Assembly: GCA_023430845.1 (NCBI GenBank) | Contig: JAEYYJ010000065.1 | Span: forward strand, 1 to 6,564 | DNA from: Pseudomonadota bacterium | Lineage (GTDB): Bacteria > Pseudomonadota > Alphaproteobacteria > Rhizobiales > Hyphomicrobiaceae | Length of the DNA: 6,564 nucleotides | Reading direction: 5' to 3' | Shown: one piece after another, positions 1-6,118 of the stretch | Numbering within the stretch: the first letter of the stretch is position 1 | How the letters are laid out: each line of letters begins with the position of its first letter | Translations under genes and position numbers: made by a program | The notes under the pieces: model-generated | The model's input: only the letters and a program-made list of their open reading frames with translations | Told to the model about the DNA's origin: nothing | The model's database searches: none

Positions 1-782
1 GCGAAGGAAATTCCGTCGAGTTCACTGTCGACGCCTATCCCGAGGATCGCTTCCACGGGTCCGTGTCGCAGGTTCGACTCGCCGCCACTGAACTGCAGAA
101 CGTCGTCACCTACACGGTGATCATCGAAGCACGGAACGAGGATCGCCGCCTGTTCCCTGGCATGACCGCCAACGTGCAGATCGAGACCGCGCGCCGCCGC
201 GACGTGCTTCGCGTCTCGAATGACGCCTTGCGCTTCCGCCCACGTGATGTCGCGGCGCCGACACCTCAGGCAGGAGCCGCGCAGGCTGCCGAGCGCAGCG
301 ATCGCCTCGTCGAGCAGATGAGGAGCGCTCTGAAGCTCTCCGATGCTCAGGTCGATACGGTGAAAGAGGCCATGCGCAAGGCTGCGGCCGCACGCGCCGA
401 GCGCCAGAAGTCCCGCGAGGCCCGGGGAGAAGGCACAGGCGGTGGCGACGGTGGTGGCCCTGGCGAGCGGAGGTCCGCCGAAGGACCTCCCGGCGGCAAA
501 GCCCGCGGCGACGGCAACGCCATGCGCAATCGCTTCATGGAGCGCATTGAAGCTGTGCTCGAGCCGACTTTGACCGACGAACAGAAGCCGATAATGGAGC
601 GCTGGCGCGCGGCGCGCCAGTCGGGCCGCATGGCATCCGTGTGGGTCTTGGGACCCGATCGCAGGCCCGAACAGCGCCAGATCCGACTCGGCATCGGCGA
701 CGAACAGTTCGCCGAGCTCGTCGGCGGTCTCAAGCAAGGTGATCGCGTTATTACCCGCCAGCGCCAGACCGTGAAACGCTAG
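1..782 (+). CDS. MacA/HlyD-type periplasmic adaptor subunit of an ABC efflux pump, C-terminal part (5' end outside window)
   Basis: This is the periplasmic adaptor (membrane fusion protein) that links an inner-membrane ABC transporter to an outer-membrane channel. The reading frame is open from the left edge, with the first complete codon at position 3, and 259 residues are visible. The GTG at 63 is internal, because the residues before it (VEFTVDAYPEDRFHGSV) are typical adaptor beta-barrel sequence. The beta-barrel continues to about residue 80 (FPGMTANVQI, then VLRVSNDALRFRP). The membrane-proximal domain follows at about 211-255 (VWVLGPDRRPEQRQIRLGI, then GGLKQGDRVI). Between them lies an unusual insert of about 130 residues. 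It has a charged helical stretch starting LKLSDAQ (about 110), a Gly/Arg-rich linker (about 140-170) and a second helical stretch with TLTDEQK (about 189). The ATPase gene starts 8 bp downstream, so the two are probably co-transcribed. The family call is firm; the exported substrate cannot be read from the sequence. Confidence 0.92.
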   Translation, partial: EGNSVEFTVDAYPEDRFHGSVSQVRLAATELQNVVTYTVIIEARNEDRRLFPGMTANVQIETARRRDVLRVSNDALRFRPRDVAAPTPQAGAAQAAERSDRLVEQMRSALKLSDAQVDTVKEAMRKAAAARAERQKSREARGEGTGGGDGGGPGERRSAEGPPGGKARGDGNAMRNRFMERIEAVLEPTLTDEQKPIMERWRAARQSGRMASVWVLGPDRRPEQRQIRLGIGDEQFAELVGGLKQGDRVITRQRQTVKR

Positions 783-790
783 TCGGCGGC

Positions 791-1576
791 ATGTCACGCC
801 CTGGGCATGATGTCATGGACGGAACGACCCCAACCGACAAAGTGACGAGCACGGCGTGCGCCGATGGCAAGCCGCTGATCGAGGCGCGCGGCGTTGCGAA
901 AATCTATACCGTCGGCGAGCAGACCGTGCGCGCGCTCGATGGCGTTTCGCTCAGCATCAATCTCGGTGAGTTCGTCGCCATCATGGGACCGTCCGGCTCG
1001 GGGAAGTCCACCATGATGAACCTCATCGGCGCCCTCGACGTGCCGACGACGGGCGCCATGGTGCTCGACGGACGCGACGTCGCCACCCTCGACTCCGACG
1101 CACTCGCAAATCTCCGCAACCGCACCATTGGCTTCGTCTTCCAGCAGTTCAATCTGCTGCCGCGGACGACGGCACTGCGCCAGGTCATGCTGCCCCTGCT
1201 GTACGCCCTTCCACGCCCTGCCGACGCCGAGGCCATGGCACGCCACCGCCTCGAACAGGTCGGTCTCAAGGATCGCATGGATCATGTCCCGAGCCAGCTC
1301 TCCGGTGGTCAGCAGCAGCGCGTCGCCGTCGCGCGCGCGCTCGTCAACAATCCGAAACTCCTCCTTGCCGACGAGCCGACCGGCGCCCTCGACAGTAAGA
1401 CATCCGAAGAGATCATGGCGCTCTTCTGCACACTCAATACCGAAGGCATCACCGTTGTCGTCGTGACGCACGAGCCCGATGTCGCAGAGTACGCCAAGCG
1501 CCGCATACTGTTCCGCGACGGGCAAGTCGTCGAGGACGTCGCCCAGGCCGGCTACATGGGAAGGGCTGCGGAATGA
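791..1576 (+). CDS. ABC transporter ATP-binding protein, MacB/LolD family
   Basis: This cytoplasmic ATPase of 261 residues powers the adaptor/permease pump encoded on either side. All nucleotide-binding motifs are present: Walker A GPSGSGKST (66-74), Q-loop glutamine at 118 (FVFQQF), signature LSGGQQQR (170-177), Walker B LLADEP (191-196), D-loop ALDS (199-202) and H-loop His227 (VTHEP). The pattern NLLPRTTALRQVMLPLLY after the Q-loop is typical of the MacB/LolD/FtsE group, whose ATPases drive mechanical movement of the permease. The start is uncertain. ATG 791 lies 8 bp after the adaptor stop with no strong ribosome-binding site, and an in-frame ATG at 815 would also fit, since conserved sequence begins only near residue 29 (PLIEARGVAKIY). 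The 3' end overlaps the permease start by 4 bp. In E. coli MacB this domain is fused to the permease; here it is separate. Confidence 0.95.
   Translation: MSRPGHDVMDGTTPTDKVTSTACADGKPLIEARGVAKIYTVGEQTVRALDGVSLSINLGEFVAIMGPSGSGKSTMMNLIGALDVPTTGAMVLDGRDVATLDSDALANLRNRTIGFVFQQFNLLPRTTALRQVMLPLLYALPRPADAEAMARHRLEQVGLKDRMDHVPSQLSGGQQQRVAVARALVNNPKLLLADEPTGALDSKTSEEIMALFCTLNTEGITVVVVTHEPDVAEYAKRRILFRDGQVVEDVAQAGYMGRAAE
1558..1565 (+). promoter_or_regulatory. Ribosome binding site of the permease gene
   Basis: The purine run GGGAAGGG lies inside the end of the ATPase gene, 7 nt before the ATG at 1573. It supports that start and, with the ATGA overlap of stop and start codons, suggests translational coupling of ATPase and permease. 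Confidence 0.6.
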
Positions 1577-2805
1577 ACGTCTTCGACAGCCTCGGCATTG
1601 CGCTGACGGCGCTGCGTGCCAATACGCTGCGATCGATCCTCACGACGCTCGGCATCATCATCGGCGTTGCCTCCGTCATCGTCATGGTCGCCGTTGGCAC
1701 AGGCGCACGCAGCGAGGTCGATCGCCAGATCGCCTCGCTCGGCTCGAACATGCTCGTTGTATTCCCGGGCGCGTCGCGTGTCGGCGGACGTTCTGGTGGC
1801 GCGGGCACGCACCTTCCGCTCTCCGAGCGCGATATGCAGGCGCTTCGCGACAGCATCCCCGGCGTCATCGCGATCTCTGGCCTTCTGCAAGGCTCTGGCC
1901 CCGTGATCTACGGGAATGCCAACTGGACCACATCATTCATGGGCGTCCATGACCAGTTCAATGAAGTGCGCGACTGGCCGGTCGTCGAGGGCCGTGAGTT
2001 CATGCCCAACGAAGTGAAAACGGCAGCGCGCGTCGCGCTCGTCGGTAAGACGGTCGCCGACAAGCTATTCAACGGCGGCGATCCCATCGGCGCAATTATT
2101 CGCGTGCTCAACGTGCCCTTCCAGGTCGTCGGTGTACTCGACAGCAAGGGGCAGAACTCGTTCGGCCGCGACCAGGACGACGTGATCATGCTGCCGATGT
2201 CGGCGGCGCGTGGGCGCATTGTCGGACGCAGCCGTCTCGTGAACGACAATGTCGGCAACATTCACGTGAAGTTCGACGCCGGCACGGATCTCGGCGAAGC
2301 GCAGGAACAGATCGAGACGCTGCTTCGCCAGCGCCGCAAGATCAAGGCCGGCGCCGAGGACGATTTCAACGTCCGCAATCTCTCGGAGTTCATGCGCGCG
2401 CGCACATCGGCGCTGACGACCATGGGCTGGCTGCTCGCCGCAACCAGCGCCATCTCGCTCATCGTCGGCGGCATCGGCATCATGAACATCATGCTCGTGT
2501 CGGTCACGGAGCGCACGCGCGAGATCGGACTGCGCATGGCCGTCGGCGGGCGGCGGCGCGATATCCTGATGCAGTTTCTCGTCGAGGCTGTCGCGCTCTG
2601 TCTGCTCGGCGGATTGATAGGCGTAAGCATCGGCGTAGCGACGGCGGCAGGCGTGGCGCTCTCCGCTCAGTGGCCGATCGTGATCGCCCCCAACGCCATC
2701 ATGATGGCGCTCGGCGCCGCGGCGCTGACAGGCGTCGTGTTCGGGTTCTTTCCGGCACGTCGGGCCGCACACCTCAACCCGATCGACGCATTGCGCACCG
2801 AATAG
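1573..2805 (+). CDS. ABC transporter permease, MacB/FtsX type
   Basis: This inner-membrane permease of 410 residues is the partner of the ATPase encoded just before it. A first membrane segment lies at about 23-45, after the conserved ALRANTLRSILTTLGIIIG start. A large periplasmic domain of the MacB core type follows (about 46-280, including LVGKTVADKLF and DDVIMLP). The C-terminal FtsX domain has three membrane segments at about 283-309, 334-363 and 373-394. The cytoplasmic signature between the first two of these is strong (NIMLVSVTERTREIGLRMAVG, 305-325), as is the terminal FFPARRAAHLNPIDALR. Length and topology match stand-alone MacB-like permeases. The family exports macrolides, peptides, lipopeptides or lipoproteins by a piston-like mechanism using an adaptor and a TolC-type channel. 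Which substrate applies here is unknown. The gene ends 6 bp from the end of the opposing mrcA gene. Confidence 0.95.
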   Translation: MNVFDSLGIALTALRANTLRSILTTLGIIIGVASVIVMVAVGTGARSEVDRQIASLGSNMLVVFPGASRVGGRSGGAGTHLPLSERDMQALRDSIPGVIAISGLLQGSGPVIYGNANWTTSFMGVHDQFNEVRDWPVVEGREFMPNEVKTAARVALVGKTVADKLFNGGDPIGAIIRVLNVPFQVVGVLDSKGQNSFGRDQDDVIMLPMSAARGRIVGRSRLVNDNVGNIHVKFDAGTDLGEAQEQIETLLRQRRKIKAGAEDDFNVRNLSEFMRARTSALTTMGWLLAATSAISLIVGGIGIMNIMLVSVTERTREIGLRMAVGGRRRDILMQFLVEAVALCLLGGLIGVSIGVATAAGVALSAQWPIVIAPNAIMMALGAAALTGVVFGFFPARRAAHLNPIDALRTE

Positions 2806-2811
2806 AGGCGC

Positions 2812-5397
2812 TCACCACAAGCCACGGCCTCGCGTGAGCGCGCGCGCATCCTCGCCGCGTCCACCACCGCTGCGCTCCGTGCGCGGCGCCCAGCCACCGC
2901 CGGAGGACTCCCTTCCGTCCTGATCGGACTGCGGCTGCGAGAAGCCGCCGGTCTCATCCGTGAAGCCGATGATCGAATAGGGATCGTCCGGCTCTTCATC
3001 GGGCTTGAACGCCTCGAGCACGCTGCGCGTATCACCGCCCTGGACGCGCAACCCTGTCGACGGGTTCACGCGCACAAGCTTGATGCCGGGCGGAATGCGG
3101 AAGGGCGTGGCGGGTTTGTCGGCGAGCGCCATCTTCATGAACGAGCCGAAGATCGGCACCGCGATCGCGCCGCCTGTCGCCTCCTTCCCCATGGGCTTCG
3201 GAATGTCGTAACCGACGAACACGCCGACGACGAGGTCCGGCGAGAAGCCGATGAACCACGCATCTTTGGCGTCGTTGGTGGTGCCCGTCTTGCCGGCGAG
3301 CGGCTTGCCGATCGCGCGAAGCGACGTCGCCGTACCACGCTGTACGACACCCTCCATCATCGACGTGATCTGATAGGCCGTATGGGGGTCGATGATCTGA
3401 CGGCGATCGTCCTTGATCTCGGGCTCGTTCTGGCCGTTCCAGGTTGTCTGCCGGCACTCCTGGCAATCGCGATCGTCATGACGCCACACAGCGCGGCCCC
3501 AGCGGTCCTGAATGCGGTCGATATAAGTCGGCCGCACCTGCCGTCCGCCATTTGCCAGCATGGCATAAGCGGCGGTCATACGGAGCAGCGTAGTCTCGCC
3601 GGCGCCGAGCGCCATGGAGAGCACCGGCGTCAGTTCGTCGTAGATTCCGAAGCGGCGCGAGTATTCACCGACGAGCGGCATGCCCATGTCCTGCGCGAGA
3701 CGCACCGTCATGAGGTTGCGCGAATGCTCGATGCCGACACGCAACGTCGTCGGACCGTAGAATTGCCCGCTGTAATTCTTGGGCCGCCAAACGTCGAGGC
3801 CGGCGCCCTGCTCGATCGTGATCGGCGCATCGAGCACGACACTCGTCGGCTTGTAGCCATTGTCGAGCGCGGTGGCATAGACGAACGGCTTGAACGACGA
3901 TCCCGGCTGGCGACGCGCCTGCGCGGCACGATCGAACTGGCTCAGCGCAAACGAGAAGCCGCCGACGCTCGCGAGCACGCGGCCCGTGTGCGGATCCATG
4001 ACGACGATGCCGCCACCGATCTCGGGAATCTGCATAAGCGACCACACGCCTTGCGGCTCGTCATGGTTTTTCGGCGAAACGTAGATCACATCGCCGACGT
4101 TCAGCACGTCGCCCGCGCCCGGCTGCTTGCCCGGCTTGCGGTTCGCCCACCTGATCTCCTCGTACGGAACCTCGACAGCCTCGCGGTCGGCAACAAGGCT
4201 GCCGTCCTGCTGGCGCGCCGGGCGCAATCCGACCGTTGCCTTCTCCCGCTCGATCTTGAGCACGACGCCAAGACGCCACGGCTGAATGTCGCCCGGGAAG
4301 TCAATGGCACCGAGCGGCGCGCCCCAATCGCCGGTGACGGCGATTTTCTCGACGGGCCCGCGCCAACCTTGCTTGCGATCGAAGGTAACCAGTCCCTCGA
4401 CGAGCGCGCGCCGGGCAAGCATCTGATAGCGCGGCGACAACGTCGTGCGAACGGAGAGGCCGCCCTGATAGAGCTTCTCGTCACCGAACTGCGCGATCAG
4501 CGTGCGCCGGACTTCTTCGGCAAAGTAGTCCGCCGCGTGCGTCTGCACGCCGAACGGACGGATGTTGACGATGAGCGGCTTCGCCGAAGCTGCTTTGGCT
4601 TCCTGCTCGGTGATGTAGCCATTCTCGGCCATCAGTCCCAGGATGGCATTGCGGCGAGCGACAGCTTCCTTCTCCCTGCGGAAGGGATGGTAGTTGTTCG
4701 GCCCCTTGGGCAGCGCCGCAAGGTACGCCATCTCCTCGAGCGTGAGATCCTTCAGCTCCTTGTTGAAGTACGTCAGCGATGCCGCGGCGACGCCGAACGT
4801 GTTCAGGCCGAGATAGATCTGGTTGAGATAGAGCTCGAGGATCTTCTCTTTCGAGTAGGCGCTCTCGATCCTCACCGCGAGGATGGCTTCCTTGAGCTTG
4901 CGATCGGCCGTGCGCTCGCTCGTCAGCAGGAAGTTCTTGGCGACCTGCTGCGTGATCGTCGAGGCACCTTCAGCACGGCGCCGGCGCCCCTGGATCTTGT
5001 CCATGATGTAGCGGGATCCGGCGCGCGCCATACCGAAGAAATCGAGGCCGCCATGGTCGAAGAAGCGCTTATCCTCAGCCGAGAGGTAAGCGGCAATGAG
5101 CTGTTTCGGGACCGTGTTGATCGGCACGAAGATCCGCCGCTCGTGCGCATACTCTGAAATGAGGGCACCGTTGTGCGCATGGATGCGCGTCATCACCGGC
5201 GGCTCGTACTTGGCGAGGCTGTCGTAGCTCGGCAAGTCGTTCGAGGCCTGCCAGAGGAAGTAGCCGCCGACCGCCGCGCCGATCAGAAATAGGAAGACGC
5301 CCGACGCAAACGAGAACCCGAGGAGGCTCAGCAGCAGGCTGCGCCGCCGCCGCTTAGGCTTGCGCTGCAGTGGGGGCAATATCGGGGGCGGTCTCAT
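2812..5397 (-). CDS. mrcA: Penicillin-binding protein 1A, bifunctional glycosyltransferase/transpeptidase
   Basis: This class A penicillin-binding protein of 861 residues polymerises lipid II into glycan strands and cross-links them in the periplasm. A basic N-terminus (RKPKRRRR, 12-19) precedes one membrane anchor (about 21-48). The glycosyltransferase 51 domain (about 75-255) shows catalytic Glu108 in SAEDKRFFDHGG, GASTITQQVAKN (144-155), and RKLKEAILA with Glu170. A PCB_OB-type domain follows (about 320-440). The transpeptidase domain (about 460-760) has SxxK at Ser500-Lys503 (GSSFKP), SxN at 559-561 (SRN) and KTG at 703-705 (AGKTGTT). A Cys-x-x-Cys pair (645, 648) sits between SxN and KTG. 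The tail after about 790 is acidic, then rich in Gly, Ser and Arg, and looks disordered. The start ATG at 5397 is chosen because the basic segment and anchor follow at once, although its ribosome-binding site is weak. The gene is intact and transcribed away from the decarboxylase-family gene. Confidence 0.96.
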   Translation of the reverse strand: MRPPPILPPLQRKPKRRRRSLLLSLLGFSFASGVFLFLIGAAVGGYFLWQASNDLPSYDSLAKYEPPVMTRIHAHNGALISEYAHERRIFVPINTVPKQLIAAYLSAEDKRFFDHGGLDFFGMARAGSRYIMDKIQGRRRRAEGASTITQQVAKNFLLTSERTADRKLKEAILAVRIESAYSKEKILELYLNQIYLGLNTFGVAAASLTYFNKELKDLTLEEMAYLAALPKGPNNYHPFRREKEAVARRNAILGLMAENGYITEQEAKAASAKPLIVNIRPFGVQTHAADYFAEEVRRTLIAQFGDEKLYQGGLSVRTTLSPRYQMLARRALVEGLVTFDRKQGWRGPVEKIAVTGDWGAPLGAIDFPGDIQPWRLGVVLKIEREKATVGLRPARQQDGSLVADREAVEVPYEEIRWANRKPGKQPGAGDVLNVGDVIYVSPKNHDEPQGVWSLMQIPEIGGGIVVMDPHTGRVLASVGGFSFALSQFDRAAQARRQPGSSFKPFVYATALDNGYKPTSVVLDAPITIEQGAGLDVWRPKNYSGQFYGPTTLRVGIEHSRNLMTVRLAQDMGMPLVGEYSRRFGIYDELTPVLSMALGAGETTLLRMTAAYAMLANGGRQVRPTYIDRIQDRWGRAVWRHDDRDCQECRQTTWNGQNEPEIKDDRRQIIDPHTAYQITSMMEGVVQRGTATSLRAIGKPLAGKTGTTNDAKDAWFIGFSPDLVVGVFVGYDIPKPMGKEATGGAIAVPIFGSFMKMALADKPATPFRIPPGIKLVRVNPSTGLRVQGGDTRSVLEAFKPDEEPDDPYSIIGFTDETGGFSQPQSDQDGRESSGGGWAPRTERSGGGRGEDARALTRGRGLW

Positions 5398-5427
5398 CTA
5401 GCTCAACTGATCCGGTCGTGCACGGAT

Positions 5428-5443
5428 GGGTCTGTCTAGACCC
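5428..5443. repeat. Inverted repeat in the mrcA leader region
   Basis: GGGTCT and AGACCC flank the 4 bases GTCT, giving a perfect 6-bp dyad. It lies about 30-46 bp before the mrcA start codon and overlaps the candidate -10 element on the minus strand. It could be an operator or a small leader hairpin; a chance occurrence is also possible. Confidence 0.4.
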
Positions 5444-5461
5444 CGATGCCGGGAGAAGCAA
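5433..5461 (-). promoter_or_regulatory. mrcA: Candidate sigma-70-type promoter of mrcA
   Basis: Read on the minus strand, TTGCTT (5461-5456) and TAGACA (5438-5433) are 17 bp apart, about 36 bp before the mrcA ATG. The -35 element keeps the TTG core, but the -10 element matches consensus at only three of six positions. This is the best-spaced pair I found near the gene, but the support is weak. Confidence 0.25.
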
Positions 5462-5488
5462 GCGCGCGCCCGGTTTCGTCCAGAGGTT

Positions 5489-5500
5489 ACAATCGATTGT
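5489..5500. repeat. Perfect 12-bp palindrome in the divergent intergenic region
   Basis: ACAATCGATTGT equals its own reverse complement. It lies between mrcA and the decarboxylase-family gene, about 90 bp before the mrcA start codon and 163 bp before the other start. The position suits a binding site for a dimeric regulator, but I do not recognise the motif as that of a named regulator. Confidence 0.4.
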
Positions 5501-5512
5501 GTCATTAGCGGG

Positions 5513-5526
5513 TCACAGCCGTGTGA
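5513..5526. repeat. Inverted repeat TCACA-N4-TGTGA
   Basis: Perfect 5-bp arms flank the 4 bases GCCG, about 13 bp beyond the neighbouring palindrome. The arms are in the opposite order to a CRP site (TGTGA-N6-TCACA), so this should not be called a CRP site. It may be a small operator or chance. Confidence 0.3.
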
Positions 5527-5551
5527 ATGTCGGCACGGGTATTTGTATATA
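5523..5551 (+). promoter_or_regulatory. Weak candidate promoter for the decarboxylase-family gene
   Basis: TATATA (5546-5551) lies in the only clearly AT-rich patch of this intergenic region. A partial -35 match, GTGAAT (5523-5528), is 17 bp upstream. It would give a leader of roughly 105 nt before the ATG at 5664. The -35 element is poor, so this is only a suggestion. Confidence 0.2.
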
Positions 5552-5652
5552 CGGCGTTTCCGCGCGCAGCGTGGTTAATGCGCCGCTGTCATGAGCTTGC
5601 CCGGATCGCCTCGCGGGCCGACAGTTAGCCCCTCTGAACAACCGAACAGAAT

Positions 5653-5659
5653 GGGGAAA
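5653..5659 (+). promoter_or_regulatory. Ribosome binding site of the decarboxylase-family gene
   Basis: The purine run GGGGAAA ends 4 nt before the ATG at 5664. It supports that start over the out-of-frame ATG at 5651, which opens a reading frame without family resemblance. Confidence 0.55.
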
Positions 5660-5663
5660 CACC

Positions 5664-6059
5664 ATGGACATCGAGGATCAGCGCAACCGTGGCCGGGAAA
5701 TTCTGGGGGAAGTGATCGGCGCGGCCTATCTCGAACGGCGCGATGCTTCGACCACCGACTTCAACAGACCGTTGAGAGAGTTTTCCGAGACCTACGCCTT
5801 CGGCGATATCTGGGCACGGCCCGGTCTGCCGCGGAAGGTGCGCAGCATGCTCTGCATGGCCATGCTGACGGCCATGGGCAAGCCTGCCGAGCTGCGCCTT
5901 CACGTGAATTCCGCGATCAACAACGGCTGTACGGTCGAGGAAATCCAGGAGGTGCTCTACCAGACCGTCGCCTATTGCGGCATCCCGGCGACCATCGAGG
6001 CCTTCAAAGTCGCGGAAGAGGTCCTGGCAGAGCGCGGGCTGACGAACCCGAAGGGTTGA
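5664..6059 (+). CDS. Carboxymuconolactone decarboxylase family protein
   Basis: This small, all-helical cytoplasmic protein of 131 residues belongs to the carboxymuconolactone decarboxylase family, close to the PcaC-like branch. PcaC acts in the beta-ketoadipate pathway, converting 4-carboxymuconolactone to beta-ketoadipate enol-lactone. Family features are the N-terminal RGREILGEVIGAAYLERR, the W50-ARPGLPRKVRSMLCMAML segment, HVNSAINNGCTVEEIQEVL (80-98) and YCGIPATIEAF (104-114). Length matches stand-alone PcaC (about 125-135 residues). It lacks the CxxC pair of AhpD-type peroxidases; single Cys residues are at 64, 89 and 105. No other protocatechuate-pathway gene is visible, so the true substrate is open, and many relatives of this size have no assigned reaction. 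The gene stands alone: divergent from mrcA and followed by its own terminator. Confidence 0.88.
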   Translation: MDIEDQRNRGREILGEVIGAAYLERRDASTTDFNRPLREFSETYAFGDIWARPGLPRKVRSMLCMAMLTAMGKPAELRLHVNSAINNGCTVEEIQEVLYQTVAYCGIPATIEAFKVAEEVLAERGLTNPKG

Positions 6060-6084
6060 GCGACGCGGAACCGGCGCCGAGAAC

Positions 6085-6114
6085 GGCCGGCGCGTAGAGC
6101 GCCGGCCACTTTTT
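6085..6114 (+). terminator. Rho-independent terminator after the decarboxylase-family gene
   Basis: A perfect 9-bp GC-only stem, GGCCGGCGC (6085-6093) with GCGCCGGCC (6099-6107), closes the 5-nt loop GTAGA. It is followed after two bases by five T (6110-6114). It starts 25 bp after the stop codon at 6059. Read from the opposite strand the stem is not followed by a T run, so it mainly serves the plus strand, although it also lies 11 bp beyond the aminotransferase stop. Confidence 0.85.
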
Positions 6115-6118
6115 GTTG

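Noticed and set aside
63..65. GTG as a true start of the adaptor
   Set aside because: The frame is open to the left edge, and the residues before GTG are conserved adaptor beta-barrel sequence.
794..1525. A 243-codon open frame opposite the ATPase gene
   Set aside because: It is antisense to a clear ABC ATPase and has no recognisable motif.
2065..2772. A 235-codon open frame opposite the permease gene
   Set aside because: It is His/Arg/Asp-rich shadow translation of a membrane-protein gene, with no start context or domain.
3382..5157. A 591-codon open frame on the plus strand, antisense to mrcA
   Set aside because: Its translation is rich in Arg, His and Asp with no domain or membrane pattern, and it lies wholly opposite a gene with all its catalytic motifs. 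Long antisense frames are common in GC-rich coding sequence.
5513..5526. A CRP/FNR-type binding site
   Set aside because: The arms are TCACA then TGTGA with a 4-bp spacer, the reverse order of the CRP consensus, and the spacing is wrong.
5370..5594. A 74-codon plus-strand frame covering the start of mrcA and the intergenic region
   Set aside because: It begins inside mrcA on the other strand, has no evident ribosome-binding site, and its product resembles nothing I recognise.
6071..6078. The CCGGCGCC self-similar stretch as a second terminator
   Set aside because: It has no loop or T run and is a GC-rich short match next to the stronger hairpin.
5591..6097. A 168-codon frame overlapping the decarboxylase-family gene
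   Set aside because: It is a frame-shifted reading of that gene. The real frame has family motifs and a ribosome-binding site at 5653-5659.
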